55,018 bases of DNA from Hoeflea sp. (GTDB lineage: Bacteria; Pseudomonadota; Alphaproteobacteria; Rhizobiales; Rhizobiaceae): the NCBI RefSeq assembly GCF_030682515.1, contig NZ_JAUXOD010000076.1, positions 1 to 55,018 of the forward strand, given 5' to 3'. Below, piece after piece: positions 18,493 to 29,300 of the stretch. The position numbers were made by a program, and so were the translations under genes. The notes below the pieces were generated by a model. The model was not told the DNA's origin and did not search any database. It saw only the letters and a list, made by a program, of their open reading frames with translations. Position 1 is the first letter of the stretch. Each line of letters begins with the position of its first letter.

Positions 18493-18612
18493 TGGGACCC
18501 AAGGCTTTCGGTGATGGCTGGCTCATGCCGGCCAAAAGCTGTAAAATATGCCGAGTTGGAATGGGCGTTCTATTAGCAATAATCCTCGGTTCGGCGCAAC
18601 AATTTTTGAGCG

Positions 18613-19485
18613 ATGAATTTGACCACTCAAAGGTTCGATCTTAAGGATTCGCGCGAGGCGCCGGCGCGCAGGCATCTCTCCTGGCGCGGCTTTTGTGTTG
18701 AACATGTAGTCCCCGCCAGCGGCGACAGCTTTGCATACCAATGGCAAAGCAATCTTCATTTCTGCGCCCTGCACGACATCTTGCTCAAGGACGGCGGCAT
18801 CCAGGCGGGCAGCGACAGGGAAATCACCCAGAAAGATCTCCGCAGTTCCCTCACCTATGTGCCCAAAGGGGCCGACGTTCGAGGCTGGTCGGATCTCACG
18901 GAGCGACGAAACTCCTATGTCGCGATCTATTTCGATCCGGGCGACATGCACGAGGAACTCGATCAACGGTTCCCGGAGGATTGGCGGGTTCGGCTATATT
19001 TTCGCGATCCCGAACTGAGCGCAAGCCTGCGGCGCTTTTCGAAACTGCTCGCCCTGGGGGAAGGGGCCGATGATCTGTTCGCCGAGACACTGGGGCTGAT
19101 GACGGTCCTCAACCTGCAGAGAACGACAGCGGATCAACCGGCGACAAAACCCGCCTTGTCTCGTCGCACCTCGTCAAGGGTTGTCGAATATGTCGATGCG
19201 AATCTGGGCAACCAGATCAGCCTGGAAGACCTCGCGGCAACGGCCGGATTGAGCCGGTTTCACTTCAACAGGGCCTTCAAGGCTGCCACGGGAGAGAGTC
19301 CCTACCAATATGTGCTGAGGCGACGCATTGAAACCGCGCAGGCTCTGCTTGCGGAGCGGGGTTCGAGCGTGGAACAGGTGGCAGCCGCTGTGGGATTTCG
19401 CAACGCGTCCCATTTTCAGAAAGTCTTCAAGGCGCGGGTCGGCCTCAACCCGTCTGACTTCGCCAGGCTGTCCGAAGGTCGCTAG
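18613..19485 (+). CDS. AraC-family transcriptional regulator
   Basis: This 290-residue regulator has a variable N-terminal sensor region (residues 1-180) and two helix-turn-helix units at the end: ISLEDLAATAGLSRFHFNRAF and VEQVAAAVGFRNASHFQKVF, with the family signature ending in KARVGLNPSDF. It is divergent from the histidine kinase gene with 120 bases between. The sensor part is not a standard cupin pattern I can name, so its ligand is unknown. Confidence 0.9.
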   Translation: MNLTTQRFDLKDSREAPARRHLSWRGFCVEHVVPASGDSFAYQWQSNLHFCALHDILLKDGGIQAGSDREITQKDLRSSLTYVPKGADVRGWSDLTERRNSYVAIYFDPGDMHEELDQRFPEDWRVRLYFRDPELSASLRRFSKLLALGEGADDLFAETLGLMTVLNLQRTTADQPATKPALSRRTSSRVVEYVDANLGNQISLEDLAATAGLSRFHFNRAFKAATGESPYQYVLRRRIETAQALLAERGSSVEQVAAAVGFRNASHFQKVFKARVGLNPSDFARLSEGR

Positions 19486-19647
19486 GTGACCGTGACCGCG
19501 CGTCCGGCCGATCAGCTTTTCGTGATGCGGTGATCTCGTCTGCCGTTCTTTTCATCGATCCCTCAATTTGTTAGGGTCAGTTCACAAAGAGTGAAGTGAT
19601 TTGAACGCGCGGTCCTCCGGGCCCGCGCAAAACAGTCTGGGTTGGGC

Positions 19648-21540
19648 ATGAAATATACGAAGCGCGCAGGTGTGGCGGCAATCGCCATGGCAGTCACATT
19701 CACCGGCGTGGTGGCGGATCCGCCTCCGGTTCAGGCGCAGGGCCTGCTCGAGGCGCTGTTCAAGGGCCCGGCGCAGCGCGAGCGCGAGAGAGCGGCGCGG
19801 GAGCAGGCCAAGGCACAGGCAAGGGCACAGGCCGAAGCCCCGGCCCCGGCGCCCAAGCCCGTGGCGCGCATCAGCGGGCCGAGCTATCACACCTACAAGC
19901 CCGACACGCTGGTCAAGATCGACTTTTCCAAGCTCACCGATCCGGTCATCACCGGCGCCATCGGAGAGATGGGGCTTGCGCCGCTCGGCATCGATCCGTT
20001 CACAGAAGGCCGCCCGGCGCTCGACGACCTGTCGCTGCGCGCCCTGCCGGAGGCCGCCACGGCGTTGATCGATCACTATTCCTCCCGTCCCGAGTATCTC
20101 TGGGTCGCGGGCACCTCGGTCACGGAGCGCGCGCGCGCGGTGATTGCCGTGCTCGAGGATGCCGATGCCGTGGGCCTGTCGGCGGCCGACTACAGGGTCG
20201 ACGTGCCCGCGGATGGCTTCGACATGACGCGCGCCACCGAACGCCAGAAAGAGCTGATGGTCTTCGAGATGAAGCTGACGGCGGCGGTGGCCAATTATAC
20301 TCTCGACGCCACCCGTGGCCGGATCGATCCCAACCGGATCTCCGGCTATCACGACTTCAAGCGCAAGAGCCCCGATCTGGCGGACCGGATCGAGGCGATC
20401 TCCAAGGCCGCCGATCCGGCAGAGGCGCTTCTCACGCAGAATCCCCAGGGCGCGCATTTCGAAGCGCTGAAGGCCGAACTCGTACGCCTCAAGGGTCTGG
20501 ACGAGGGCGCGCGCATCGAGATCGCCGAGGATGTGCTGATCAAGCCGGGCCAGTCCAATCCGGAGCTTGCCAATGTGATCGCGGCGATCGCGCTCAAGGG
20601 CAGCGATGCGCTCAAGGCCGACAATGCCCTGGTGCTCGCGAGCTATGCCGGCAAGCCGGACTATGACGACGAGATCGCCACGCTGGTGAAAGGGTTCCAG
20701 AAGGAAGCCGGCCTCAAGCCCGACGGCGTCGTCGGCCCGGCGACGCGGCGGGCGCTGGTGGGCATCACCAATGCCGACAAGATCGAGAAGGTGCGGCTCG
20801 CCATGGAGCGGGCGCGCTGGCTGCCGGGCGTGCTGGCCGCGCGCCGCGTGTTCATCAATCAGCCGGCCTACACCGCCACCTATTACGAGGGCGGCAGGCA
20901 GGACCTCGCCATGCGGGTCGTGGTCGGCACCAAGGCCAACCAGACCTATTTCTTCGACGACGAGATCGAGCTGGTCGAGTTCAATCCCTACTGGGGCGTG
21001 CCGCAGTCGATCATCATCAACGAGATGCTGCCCAAGCTTCGCGCCGACCCGTCCTATCTCGACCGGCTTGGCTACGAGGTGACGGCCAACGGCAAGGCCG
21101 TGTCCTCGAGCGCGGTCAACTGGAACGCCGTCGGCAAGGGCAGCGGCATCGGCGTGCGCCAGCCGCCCAGCGACGGCAATGCGCTGGGCGAGCTCAAGAT
21201 CCTGTTCCCCAACAGCCACGCCATCTACATGCACGACACGCCGTCGAAAAACCTGTTCGAGCGCGACACGAGAGCCTACAGCCATGGCTGCATCAGGCTC
21301 GAGGATCCGCGCGCCATGGCCGCCAAGGTGCTGGGCACCACCGTCGCCGACATCGGCGGCCATATTGCCGGCGGGCGGAACAAGCAGGTCAACCTGAGCA
21401 CGCGGATCCCGGTTCACGTCGCCTATTTCACCGCCTGGCCGGACGAGACAGGCAAGGTCGAATATTTTGCCGACATCTATGGCCGGGACGACTACCTGCG
21501 CCGCGCCATCGACGCCACGCAGAAGGCGCGGGGATCCTGA
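19648..21540 (+). CDS. L,D-transpeptidase, YcbB/LdtD-like
   Basis: The 630-residue exported protein begins with a signal peptide (MKYTKRAG, hydrophobic core, PVQA) and a charged Ala/Glu/Gln-rich stalk. A scaffold domain is followed by a peptidoglycan-binding unit (VKGFQKEAGLKPDGVVGPATRRAL) and the catalytic YkuD domain with the substrate-cap region NPYWGVPQSII, IYMHDTPSKNLFE and the nucleophile motif YSHGCIRLEDP, Cys548. This matches the LdtD class making 3-3 crosslinks. An ATG at 19648 is preferred over a TTG six bases earlier. It is transcribed alone. Confidence 0.92.
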   Translation: MKYTKRAGVAAIAMAVTFTGVVADPPPVQAQGLLEALFKGPAQRERERAAREQAKAQARAQAEAPAPAPKPVARISGPSYHTYKPDTLVKIDFSKLTDPVITGAIGEMGLAPLGIDPFTEGRPALDDLSLRALPEAATALIDHYSSRPEYLWVAGTSVTERARAVIAVLEDADAVGLSAADYRVDVPADGFDMTRATERQKELMVFEMKLTAAVANYTLDATRGRIDPNRISGYHDFKRKSPDLADRIEAISKAADPAEALLTQNPQGAHFEALKAELVRLKGLDEGARIEIAEDVLIKPGQSNPELANVIAAIALKGSDALKADNALVLASYAGKPDYDDEIATLVKGFQKEAGLKPDGVVGPATRRALVGITNADKIEKVRLAMERARWLPGVLAARRVFINQPAYTATYYEGGRQDLAMRVVVGTKANQTYFFDDEIELVEFNPYWGVPQSIIINEMLPKLRADPSYLDRLGYEVTANGKAVSSSAVNWNAVGKGSGIGVRQPPSDGNALGELKILFPNSHAIYMHDTPSKNLFERDTRAYSHGCIRLEDPRAMAAKVLGTTVADIGGHIAGGRNKQVNLSTRIPVHVAYFTAWPDETGKVEYFADIYGRDDYLRRAIDATQKARGS

Positions 21541-21646
21541 CTCCAGGACGAAGGTGGACGGCCGAGCCGGATGGGCTCCCGACATAGATCCGAGCGCAGG
21601 GTCGTACTTTCGGCCGATCGGTGACGCTCGCACAGGGGCGGGCGTC

Positions 21647-22381
21647 TCACGGGCCGGTGAGGCCTGATCCGAAGTGGCCCGCATTGGTGTCGGGACCATC
21701 GATCAGCGCGTCGGGGCCCGCCACCGCCTCGAGCAATTTCATGTTGGTGATGATGATGCGCATGCCGTCCATGGCGACGCCATCGGACTGAAGCGACTTG
21801 ATGGCGCGCGAGAAATTCTCGGGCGTCATGCCGAGCAGCGAGGCGAGCAGCCGTTTCTCCATGGGCAGAACGAAGCTGACGGCGTTTCCGGCGATTGACG
21901 ACTGACGGTAGATATAGGCCGCGACCCGCTCCCGCGAGGTGCGCAGTTTCAGGCCCTTGGCGTGGCGCACCACCGAGCGGTAGCAATTGGCGAGTTCCGT
22001 GATCGTCGAGACCGCGAATTCCGGATCGAGCCGGAAGGTCGCCCTCAAATCCTTGGACGGAATCATGATGATGCGCGATTTCTCCACCGTGCGCGCCGAC
22101 ATCAGATAGGGCGCGTCCTTGATGCAGGCGGCAAGGATGAAGGTCGACACCGGCCTCACCACCGCCATGGCGGTTTCGCGGTCACGCCATCCGGAAAACA
22201 GCTCGACCGTGCCTTCCATGACGATGTGCAGGAAATCCGCCGGCTCGCCCTGGCGGATCAGTTCGAGCTGCGCGGGAAAACTGTGCGCATAGGCCGCCTG
22301 CATCAGCCGCTCGAAATTCTCCGGACTCATGGTCCGGAACAGCAAGAGCTTGCGAATCTCCGGTTTGTCTTCTTCCCGCAT
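21647..22381 (-). CDS. Crp/Fnr-family regulator, likely nitrate-respiration activator
   Basis: The 244-residue protein has a cyclic-nucleotide-binding-like beta roll (about residues 12-135) and a C-terminal winged helix with ERVAAYIYRQ and the recognition helix TPENFSRAIKSL. Glu188, Ser191 and Arg192 form the E-x-x-S-R pattern that in FNR reads TTGAT half sites. The N-terminal cysteine cluster needed for a 4Fe-4S sensor is absent, so it resembles the Dnr/NnrR/NarR group rather than oxygen-sensing FNR. It is divergent from the usp-nar operon and a perfect TTGAT-N4-ATCAA box lies in the gap. Its ATG at 22379-22381 follows GGGGAG. Confidence 0.88.
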   Translation of the reverse strand: MREEDKPEIRKLLLFRTMSPENFERLMQAAYAHSFPAQLELIRQGEPADFLHIVMEGTVELFSGWRDRETAMAVVRPVSTFILAACIKDAPYLMSARTVEKSRIIMIPSKDLRATFRLDPEFAVSTITELANCYRSVVRHAKGLKLRTSRERVAAYIYRQSSIAGNAVSFVLPMEKRLLASLLGMTPENFSRAIKSLQSDGVAMDGMRIIITNMKLLEAVAGPDALIDGPDTNAGHFGSGLTGP

Positions 22382-22541
22382 GTCGTTTCTCCCCCGATCC
22401 CGACTTGCCGAGCGTCATTTCAAATACACGCAATTGCTCGCACATGAATTGATATTTGTCACCCGTCGGATTGATGCATTTGGCCGTTCAGGCCGATCAA
22501 AGACAAATCCGGTTCGATTGTGCAGTGCCACGCAAATCCGT

Positions 22542-22555
22542 TTGATCTGCATCAA
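22542..22555 (+). promoter_or_regulatory. FNR-type box upstream of the usp-nar operon
   Basis: TTGAT-CTGC-ATCAA is a perfect anaerobox. Its centre is 84 bases before the usp ATG, leaving room for a promoter with the activator at about -41. The nearby Crp/Fnr gene, transcribed away from it, encodes a protein with the matching recognition helix. Confidence 0.85.
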
Positions 22556-22632
22556 CGAGACGGCGCCTCCGGCATGGATTTTCTCCGCCAACAGGTCTGC
22601 AAGCGCAGGCCGATTGTCGGAGACCACAGCCC

Positions 22633-23121
22633 ATGCACCTCATGCTTGCCTATGATCATTCGCGGAACTCAAGGATCGCGCTGGACGCGGTGATCGGGAT
22701 GTTCGGGCCTCTCAAGCCCACCGTCACGCTGATTTCGGTGATCGAGGATGTGGCCAGCGCCACCGCTGGCGCGGACGACATGTTCAACGAGCAGTTCGCC
22801 GCGCAGAAGGCCGGGACGGAGGCTGCGGCCGCCGAACTGAACGCCCACGGATTTACCGCAAAGGTCATGCTCGCCGACGGCGATGCGCGCAAGATGATCC
22901 TGCGCGCCACCGAAGAGAAGAAACCGGACCTCCTGGTCATGGCCCGCCACAGCCACCAGCCCGACACCGGTCCGCTGGGCTTCTTCACCAAGCGTCTGGA
23001 CGCGCTGGTCGAGGAGTTCGACCACATGACCTTCGGCTCGGTGTCGGCCTTCCTGGCGCGGCGGGTGAAATGCCCGCTGCTGATCATTCCCACCCATTCA
23101 CAGCCCCAGGCTGACAAGTGA
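22633..23121 (+). CDS. Universal stress protein, UspA family
   Basis: The 162-residue single-domain protein has the UspA fold pattern: MHLMLAYDHSRNSRIALDAV at the amino end, TVTLISVIEDV, then PDLLVMARHSHQ and, at the end, FGSVSAFLARRVKCPLLIIP. The ATP-binding Gly-rich loop is only partly recognisable. It is the first gene after the FNR-type box and precedes narK1 by 15 bases, so it is induced together with nitrate respiration. Usp genes under Anr/FNR control help survival without oxygen in pseudomonads; the same role is inferred here. Confidence 0.87.
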   Translation: MHLMLAYDHSRNSRIALDAVIGMFGPLKPTVTLISVIEDVASATAGADDMFNEQFAAQKAGTEAAAAELNAHGFTAKVMLADGDARKMILRATEEKKPDLLVMARHSHQPDTGPLGFFTKRLDALVEEFDHMTFGSVSAFLARRVKCPLLIIPTHSQPQADK

Positions 23122-23136
23122 TTCAAGGACGTCACC

Positions 23137-24783
23137 ATGCAAGTCTCTAGTCTCTTCCGGGTTCGGAACAAGGAAATCCAGGCGCTGCACCTGACCTGGA
23201 TCGCCTTCTTCATCTGCTTCTATGTCTGGTTCAACATGGCCCCGCTGGCCTCGTCGATGCTGGCCTCGGCCGACTGGCTGACCCGCGACGACCTGCGCCT
23301 GTTTGCCATCGCCAATGTCGCGCTCACCATTCCCGCGCGCATCCTGGTCGGCATGGCGCTCGACAAATGGGGCCCGCGCCGGGTGTTCTCGGTGCTGATG
23401 GTGTCGATGGCCATCCCGACCTTCGTCTTCGCCTTCGGCGACACGCGCGAGCAGCTCTTCGTCTCCCGCCTCGTGCTGTCCTCGGTCGGCGCCTCCTTCG
23501 TCGTCGGCATCCACATGACGGCGCTGTGGTTCAAGCCGCGCGACATCGGCTTTGCCGAAGGTTTCTACGCCGGCTGGGGCAATTTCGGCTCGGCAGCCGC
23601 GGCGATGACCATCCCGACGATCGCGCTGCTGGTCTATGGCGGGCCTGACGGCTGGCGCTGGGCCATCGCCACATCGGGCGCGGTCATGGGCGCGTACGGC
23701 GTGTTCTACTGGTTCGCCATCACCGATGGTCCGCACAAGGACAGCCACAAGAAGCCGCGCAAGGCCTCGGCGCTCGAGGTCTCGAGCTGGCGCGACCTGG
23801 TGCTGCTGTGCATCTTCACCGTGCCGATGGTCGGCGTTCTGTCGATCGTCGTCTACCGCCTGCAGCTGATGGGCTATGTCGACGGCATGACGGCTGCGAT
23901 CTGCTACGGCGCCATCGCGGTGATCGTGGTCTATCAGGTCTGGCTGGCCATCAAGGTCAATGTGCCGCTCCTGAAGAAGGGCATCCCCGAGGACGACCGC
24001 TATCCGTTCTCCTCGGTCGCTGCGCTCAACCTGACCTACTTCGCCAATTTCGGCGCCGAACTCGCCGTCGTGTCGATGCTGCCGATGTTCTTCCAGGAAA
24101 CCTGGGGCCTGACCGCGGTGGCGGCGGGGATGATCGCCTCGACCTTCGCCTTCGTCAACCTGTTCGCCCGGCCGATGGGCGGCCTCGTCTCCGACCGTAT
24201 GGGCAACCGGCGCTTCGTCATGCTCGCCTACATGTTCGGCATCGGCGTCGGCTTCGCGCTGATGGGCCTGATGAACTCGAGCTGGCCGCTGATCATCGCC
24301 ATCGCCATCACCATCGGCTGCTCTTTCTTCGTGCAGGGGGCGGAAGGCGCCACGTTCGGCATCATTCCCTCGATCAAGCGCCGGGTGACCGGGCAGATCG
24401 CGGGCATGGCCGGCGCCTACGGCAATGTCGGCGCGGTCGTCTACCTCTTCATCTTCATGTTCGTCGACTCCTCGACCTTCTTCCTCATCATCTCGGCCGG
24501 CGCCTTCCTGAGCTGGGCTGTCTGCTGGATGTGGCTCAAGGAGCCAGAGGGCGGCTTCGACGAGGAATATGTCCTCTCCTCGGTCGATCACGCCATCGCC
24601 GCCGAAGCCAGGGTCAAGCGCGAGACGGAAGCCGAAATCACGCGCCTGTTCGCCGGCAGCCACAAGGTCGAGCTCGCCGATCGCGGCGCCGGCCTGACGC
24701 TGACGGCGCGGTTCAGGGACATGGACGAACTCCAGCAGGTGGTTGGCCGGCTGAAACAGACAGCCGAACCCAGCCGGACCTGA
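23137..24783 (+). CDS. narK: NarK1-type nitrate transporter (MFS)
   Basis: This 548-residue protein has about twelve membrane helices and the nitrate-signature region GFAEGFYAGWGNFGSAAAAMT, characteristic of type I NarK (proposed nitrate/proton symport). The conserved arginines that bind nitrate in NarK family members would lie in helix 2 (TIPARILVGM) and helix 8. A 75-residue soluble tail after helix 12 (from DEEYVLSSVDHA) exceeds the usual length and is not seen in the second transporter. AAGGA precedes the ATG. It would import nitrate for NarG. Confidence 0.9.
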   Translation: MQVSSLFRVRNKEIQALHLTWIAFFICFYVWFNMAPLASSMLASADWLTRDDLRLFAIANVALTIPARILVGMALDKWGPRRVFSVLMVSMAIPTFVFAFGDTREQLFVSRLVLSSVGASFVVGIHMTALWFKPRDIGFAEGFYAGWGNFGSAAAAMTIPTIALLVYGGPDGWRWAIATSGAVMGAYGVFYWFAITDGPHKDSHKKPRKASALEVSSWRDLVLLCIFTVPMVGVLSIVVYRLQLMGYVDGMTAAICYGAIAVIVVYQVWLAIKVNVPLLKKGIPEDDRYPFSSVAALNLTYFANFGAELAVVSMLPMFFQETWGLTAVAAGMIASTFAFVNLFARPMGGLVSDRMGNRRFVMLAYMFGIGVGFALMGLMNSSWPLIIAIAITIGCSFFVQGAEGATFGIIPSIKRRVTGQIAGMAGAYGNVGAVVYLFIFMFVDSSTFFLIISAGAFLSWAVCWMWLKEPEGGFDEEYVLSSVDHAIAAEARVKRETEAEITRLFAGSHKVELADRGAGLTLTARFRDMDELQQVVGRLKQTAEPSRT

Positions 24784-24867
24784 CCACAGCTCCGGCGCCT
24801 GCCGGACCTCACACCAATTCATCGACCGGAGGCCAGGCCTCAGGGTCCGACACAAGGAGTAACTGGA

Positions 24868-26250
24868 ATGAACGCGATTACCTCGAAGGGGCCTGTGCTG
24901 ACCGACTGGCGGCCCGAAGATCAGCAGTTCTGGGAGAGCACGGGCCGCAGCATCGCCCGCCGCAATCTCTGGATCTCGGTGCCCTGCCTGCTTCTGGCCT
25001 TTGCAGTCTGGATGGTCTGGTCGGTGGTGGTGGCGCGTCTGCCCGCCATCGGGTTCGATTTCACCACCGGGCAGCTGTTCTGGCTCGCGGCCCTTCCGGG
25101 CCTGTCCGGGGCGACGCTGCGCATCTTCTACAGCTTCGTCGTGCCGATCTTCGGCGGCCGCCGCTGGACGGCGATCTCCACCGCCTCGCTGCTGATCCCG
25201 GCACTCGGCATCGGCTTTGCGGTGCAGGATCCCGAAACGCCCTATTCGGCCTTTGTCATCCTGGCGCTGCTCTGCGGCTTCGGCGGCGGCAACTTCGCCT
25301 CGTCGATGTCCAACATCAACTATTTCTTCCCCAAGGCGCAGAAGGGCAACGCGCTGGCCATCAATGCGGGCCTCGGAAATCTCGGCGTGTCGGTGGTGCA
25401 GTTCGTGGTTCCCGTGGTCATCACCATGGGCGTGTTCGGCGCGATGGGCGGCCAGTCGCAGACGATCAGCGACGGCGGCGAGCTCTGGCTGCAGAACGCC
25501 GGCTTCATCTGGGTACCGTTCCTGGTGTTCTTCACCATTGCCGCCTGGTTCGGCATGAACGACCTGGCCGACGCCAAGGCCAACCTGTCCGACCAGCTGT
25601 CGATCCTCAAGCGCAAGCACAACTGGATCATGTCGCTCCTCTATGTCGGCACCTTCGGCAGCTTCATCGGCTATTCGGCGGGCTTCCCGCTCTTGATGAA
25701 AACCCAGTTCCCCGAAGTCAACGCCTTGTCCTACGCCTTCCTGGGCCCGCTCGTGGGCGCGCTGTCGCGGGTCGCGACCGGCTGGATCTCCGACAAGTTC
25801 GGCGGCGGACGGGTCACGCTGTGGACATTCCTGGCGATGATCGTCGCGGTCATCGGCGTGCTGCAGTTCCTGCCGCTCGGCGGTTCGGAAGGCCATTTCT
25901 GGGGCTTCTTCGCCTGCTTCATGGCGCTGTTCTTCCTCACTGGCGTCGGCAATGCGTCGACCTTCCAGATGATCCCGGTGATCATGCGCAAGGAAATCCC
26001 GCGGCTGATGCCCACGCTTGACCAGGCTTCCCAGCTCAAGACCGCCGAGCGCGAGGCCGGGGCCATCATCGCCTTCACCTCGGCGATGGCAGCCTACGGG
26101 GCGTTCTTCATCCCGAAGTCCTACGGCACCTCGATCGCGCTGACCGGCGGGCCGGCCGCAGCTCTCTACGCCTTCGCCGCCTTCTACGCGGTCTGCGTGG
26201 TGCTGACCTGGTTCTTCTACACCCGCCGCGGCGCCGCAACGGCCTGCTGA
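24868..26250 (+). CDS. narK: NarK2-type nitrate/nitrite antiporter (MFS)
   Basis: The 460-residue protein equals E. coli NarK in length and has its nitrate signatures: GGGNFASSMSNINYFFPKAQ (helix 5) and the LGNLGVSVVQFVVP segment, with SGATLRIFYSFVVPIFGGRR around helix 2 containing the substrate arginine. These mark type II NarK, nitrate/nitrite exchangers. AAGGAG lies upstream of the ATG. The tandem of types I and II, sometimes fused in other denitrifiers, primes import by proton symport and continues by exchange of the nitrite product. Confidence 0.93.
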   Translation: MNAITSKGPVLTDWRPEDQQFWESTGRSIARRNLWISVPCLLLAFAVWMVWSVVVARLPAIGFDFTTGQLFWLAALPGLSGATLRIFYSFVVPIFGGRRWTAISTASLLIPALGIGFAVQDPETPYSAFVILALLCGFGGGNFASSMSNINYFFPKAQKGNALAINAGLGNLGVSVVQFVVPVVITMGVFGAMGGQSQTISDGGELWLQNAGFIWVPFLVFFTIAAWFGMNDLADAKANLSDQLSILKRKHNWIMSLLYVGTFGSFIGYSAGFPLLMKTQFPEVNALSYAFLGPLVGALSRVATGWISDKFGGGRVTLWTFLAMIVAVIGVLQFLPLGGSEGHFWGFFACFMALFFLTGVGNASTFQMIPVIMRKEIPRLMPTLDQASQLKTAEREAGAIIAFTSAMAAYGAFFIPKSYGTSIALTGGPAAALYAFAAFYAVCVVLTWFFYTRRGAATAC

Positions 26251-26326
26251 GACGGGCCACCCGACACACGGCGCGGGCCGGACGAAACGGCCCGCCCCCC
26301 TTAAAAAACAAGCCGAGGATTCACCA

Positions 26327-29300
26327 ATGAGCCATCTTCTTGATCGCCTCAACTTCTTCGCCAGCAATCGCGTCGACACCTTCTCCAACGGCCATGGCGA
26401 GACCACCATGGAAAGCCGCGACTGGGAAGACGTCTACCGCAATCGCTGGCGGCACGACAAAATCGTCCGTTCCACCCATGGGGTGAACTGCACCGGCTCA
26501 TGCTCCTGGAAGATCTATGTCAAGTCCGGCGTCGTTACCTGGGAGACCCAGCAGACCGACTATCCGCGCACGCGGCCGGAACTGCCCAATCACGAGCCGC
26601 GCGGCTGCGCCCGCGGCGCCAGCTACAGCTGGTATCTCTATTCCGCCAACCGGGTGAAGACGCCGCTGGTGCGCGCCCGGCTGATGAAGATCTGGCGCAG
26701 GCTGCGCGAGACCCAGTCGGCGATCGAGGCCTGGACGACGATCCAGTCGGATCCCGCGCTGCGCGCCGACTACGTCACCAAGCGCGGCAAGGGCGGCTTC
26801 GTGCGCGCCTCCTGGGAGGAGGCGACCGAAATCACCGCCGCCGCCAATGCCTATACCGCGAAAAAGTACGGCCCCGACCGGGTGTTCGGCTTCTCGCCGA
26901 TTCCCGCCATGTCGATGGTCTCCTATGCGGCCGGCTCGCGCTATCTCAGCCTGCTCGGCGGCACCTGCATGTCGTTCTACGACTGGTATTGCGACCTGCC
27001 GCCGGCCTCGCCGCAGACCTGGGGCGAGCAGACCGACGTGCCGGAATCGGCAGACTGGTACAATGCCGGCTTCTTGATCCTGTGGGGCTCGAACGTCCCG
27101 CAGACGCGCACGCCCGACGCCCATTTCTACACCGAGGCGCGCTACCGCGGCACCAAGTCCGCCGTCATCTGCCCGGACTACTCGGAAGCATCCAAATTCT
27201 CCGACATCTGGCTCAATGCGAAGCAGGGCACCGACGCCGCACTCGGCATGGCCTTCGGTCACGTGATCCTCAGGGAATTCCATCTCGACCGGCAGGCCGA
27301 GTATTTCGAGGACTATTGCCGGAAATATTCCGACATGCCGATGCTGGTCGAGCTCGACAAGCGCGGCGGCTCCTACATCCCGGGCCGGCAGCTGCGCGCG
27401 GCCGATTTCGCCGAGAATCTCGGCCAGGACAACAATCCCGACTGGAAGACCGTCGGCATCGATGAGGCGACGGGCAACGTGGTGGTCCCCAACGGCTCGA
27501 TCGGCTTCCGCTGGGGCGAGAACGGCAACTGGAACCTCGAGGAAAAGGCCGCGGGCGCTTCGGTCAAGCTGCGCATGAGCCAGATCCTCGACACCGATCA
27601 CGACGCGATCGTGGGCGTCGAGTTTCCCTATTTCGGGGGTGCGGCCACCAACGGCTTCGAGGTCTGCGACCATCCCGACGTGCTGACCCGCAACGTGCCG
27701 GCCCGCAAGATCAAGCTCGCCAATGGCAAGACCGCGTGGGTCGCCACTGTGTTCGACCTGTTCTGCGCCAATTACAGCCTCGACAGGGGCCTGGGCGGCG
27801 GCAATGTCGCCAGCTCCTATGATGACGATGTGCCGTTCACCCCGGCCTGGGCCGAAAAGATCACCGGTGTGCGCCGCGACAAGATCATCCAGGTGGCGCG
27901 CGAATTCGCCGACAATGCCGAGAAGACCAACGGCAAGTCGATGATCATCATCGGCGCGGCGATGAACCACTGGTACCACATGGACATGAACTACCGCGCC
28001 GTCATCAACATGCTGGTGATGTGCGGCTGCGTCGGCCAGTCGGGTGGCGGCTGGGCGCATTATGTCGGCCAGGAGAAGCTCCGGCCGCAGACCGGCTGGG
28101 CACCGCTGGCGTTTGCGCTCGACTGGGCGCGTCCGCCGCGGCACATGAACTCGACCTCGGCCTGGTACGCGCACTCCAACCAGTGGCGCTACGAGACGGT
28201 GACGGCAGCCGAGATCCTGTCGCCGACCGCGCCCGAAGGCGACTGGAAGTCCTTGAGCCTGATCGACTACAACATCCGTGCCGAGCGCATGGGCTGGCTG
28301 CCGTCGGCACCCCAGCTCAAGACCAACCCGCTTGAGGTCGGCCGCGCCGCCAAAGCGTCGGGCCAGGAGGTGGCGGCCTATGTCGCCGAACGCCTGAAAT
28401 CGGGCGAGCTGGAAATGAGCTGCCAGGATCCGGACGCGCCGGAAAACTGGCCGCGCAACCTGTTCATCTGGCGCTCCAACCTCTTGGGCTCCTCGGGCAA
28501 GGGGCACGAGTATTTCCTCAAGCACCTGCTCGGCACCGATCACGGCGTCCAGGGGAAGGATCTGGGCCAGGAGGGACGGCAGAAGCCGATCGAGGCCAAA
28601 TGGCACGAGGAGGCGCCGGAAGGCAAACTCGACCTCTTGGTCACCATCGACTTCCGCATGTCGACCACGGCGGTCTATTCCGACATCGTGCTGCCGACAG
28701 CGAGCTGGTACGAGAAGGACGACATGAACACGTCCGACATGCACCCGTTCATCCACCCGCTGCAGGCGGCGGTGGACCCGGCCTACGAGAGCAAGACGGA
28801 CTGGGAGATCTTCAAGGCGATCGCCAAGACGTTCTCCGAGATCGCGCCCGAGATCCTCGGCGTGGAGACCGATGTGGTGCAGCTGGCGCTGCACCACGAC
28901 ACGCCGTCGGAGCTGGCGCAGCCGCAGGTGCTCGACTGGAAGCTCGGCGAATGCGACCTGATTCCGGGCAAGACGGCGCCGGGCTACATCGCGGTCGAAC
29001 GCGACTATCCCAACATCTACAAGCGCTTCACCTCGCTTGGGCCGCTCATGGACAAGGTCGGCAATGGCGGCAAGGGGATCACCTGGGACACCAAGACCGA
29101 GGTGCATCACTTGAAGGCGCTCAACGGCGTGGTGACGGAGGAGGGCGTTTCCCACGGCCTCGCCCGGATCGACACGGCCATCGACGCCTGCGAGGTCATC
29201 CTGATGCTGGCGCCCGAGACCAATGGCGAGGTCGCGGTCAAGGCCTGGGATGCGCTGGGCAAGCACACCGGCATCGATCACCGGCACCTGGCCGAATCCA

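Noticed and set aside
19582-21699. Minus-strand open frame opposite the long L,D-transpeptidase
   Set aside because: Shadow frame with biased composition; the plus-strand protein has full catalytic motifs and a signal peptide.
22448-22484. Further TTGAT-like half sites between the Crp/Fnr gene and usp
   Set aside because: Only single half sites without a matching partner at four-base spacing.
23098-26409. Very long minus-strand open frame opposite narK1-narK2
   Set aside because: It is the antisense shadow of high-GC genes: rich in Arg, His, Asp and Gly, with no recognisable domain, while the plus strand encodes clear NarK proteins.
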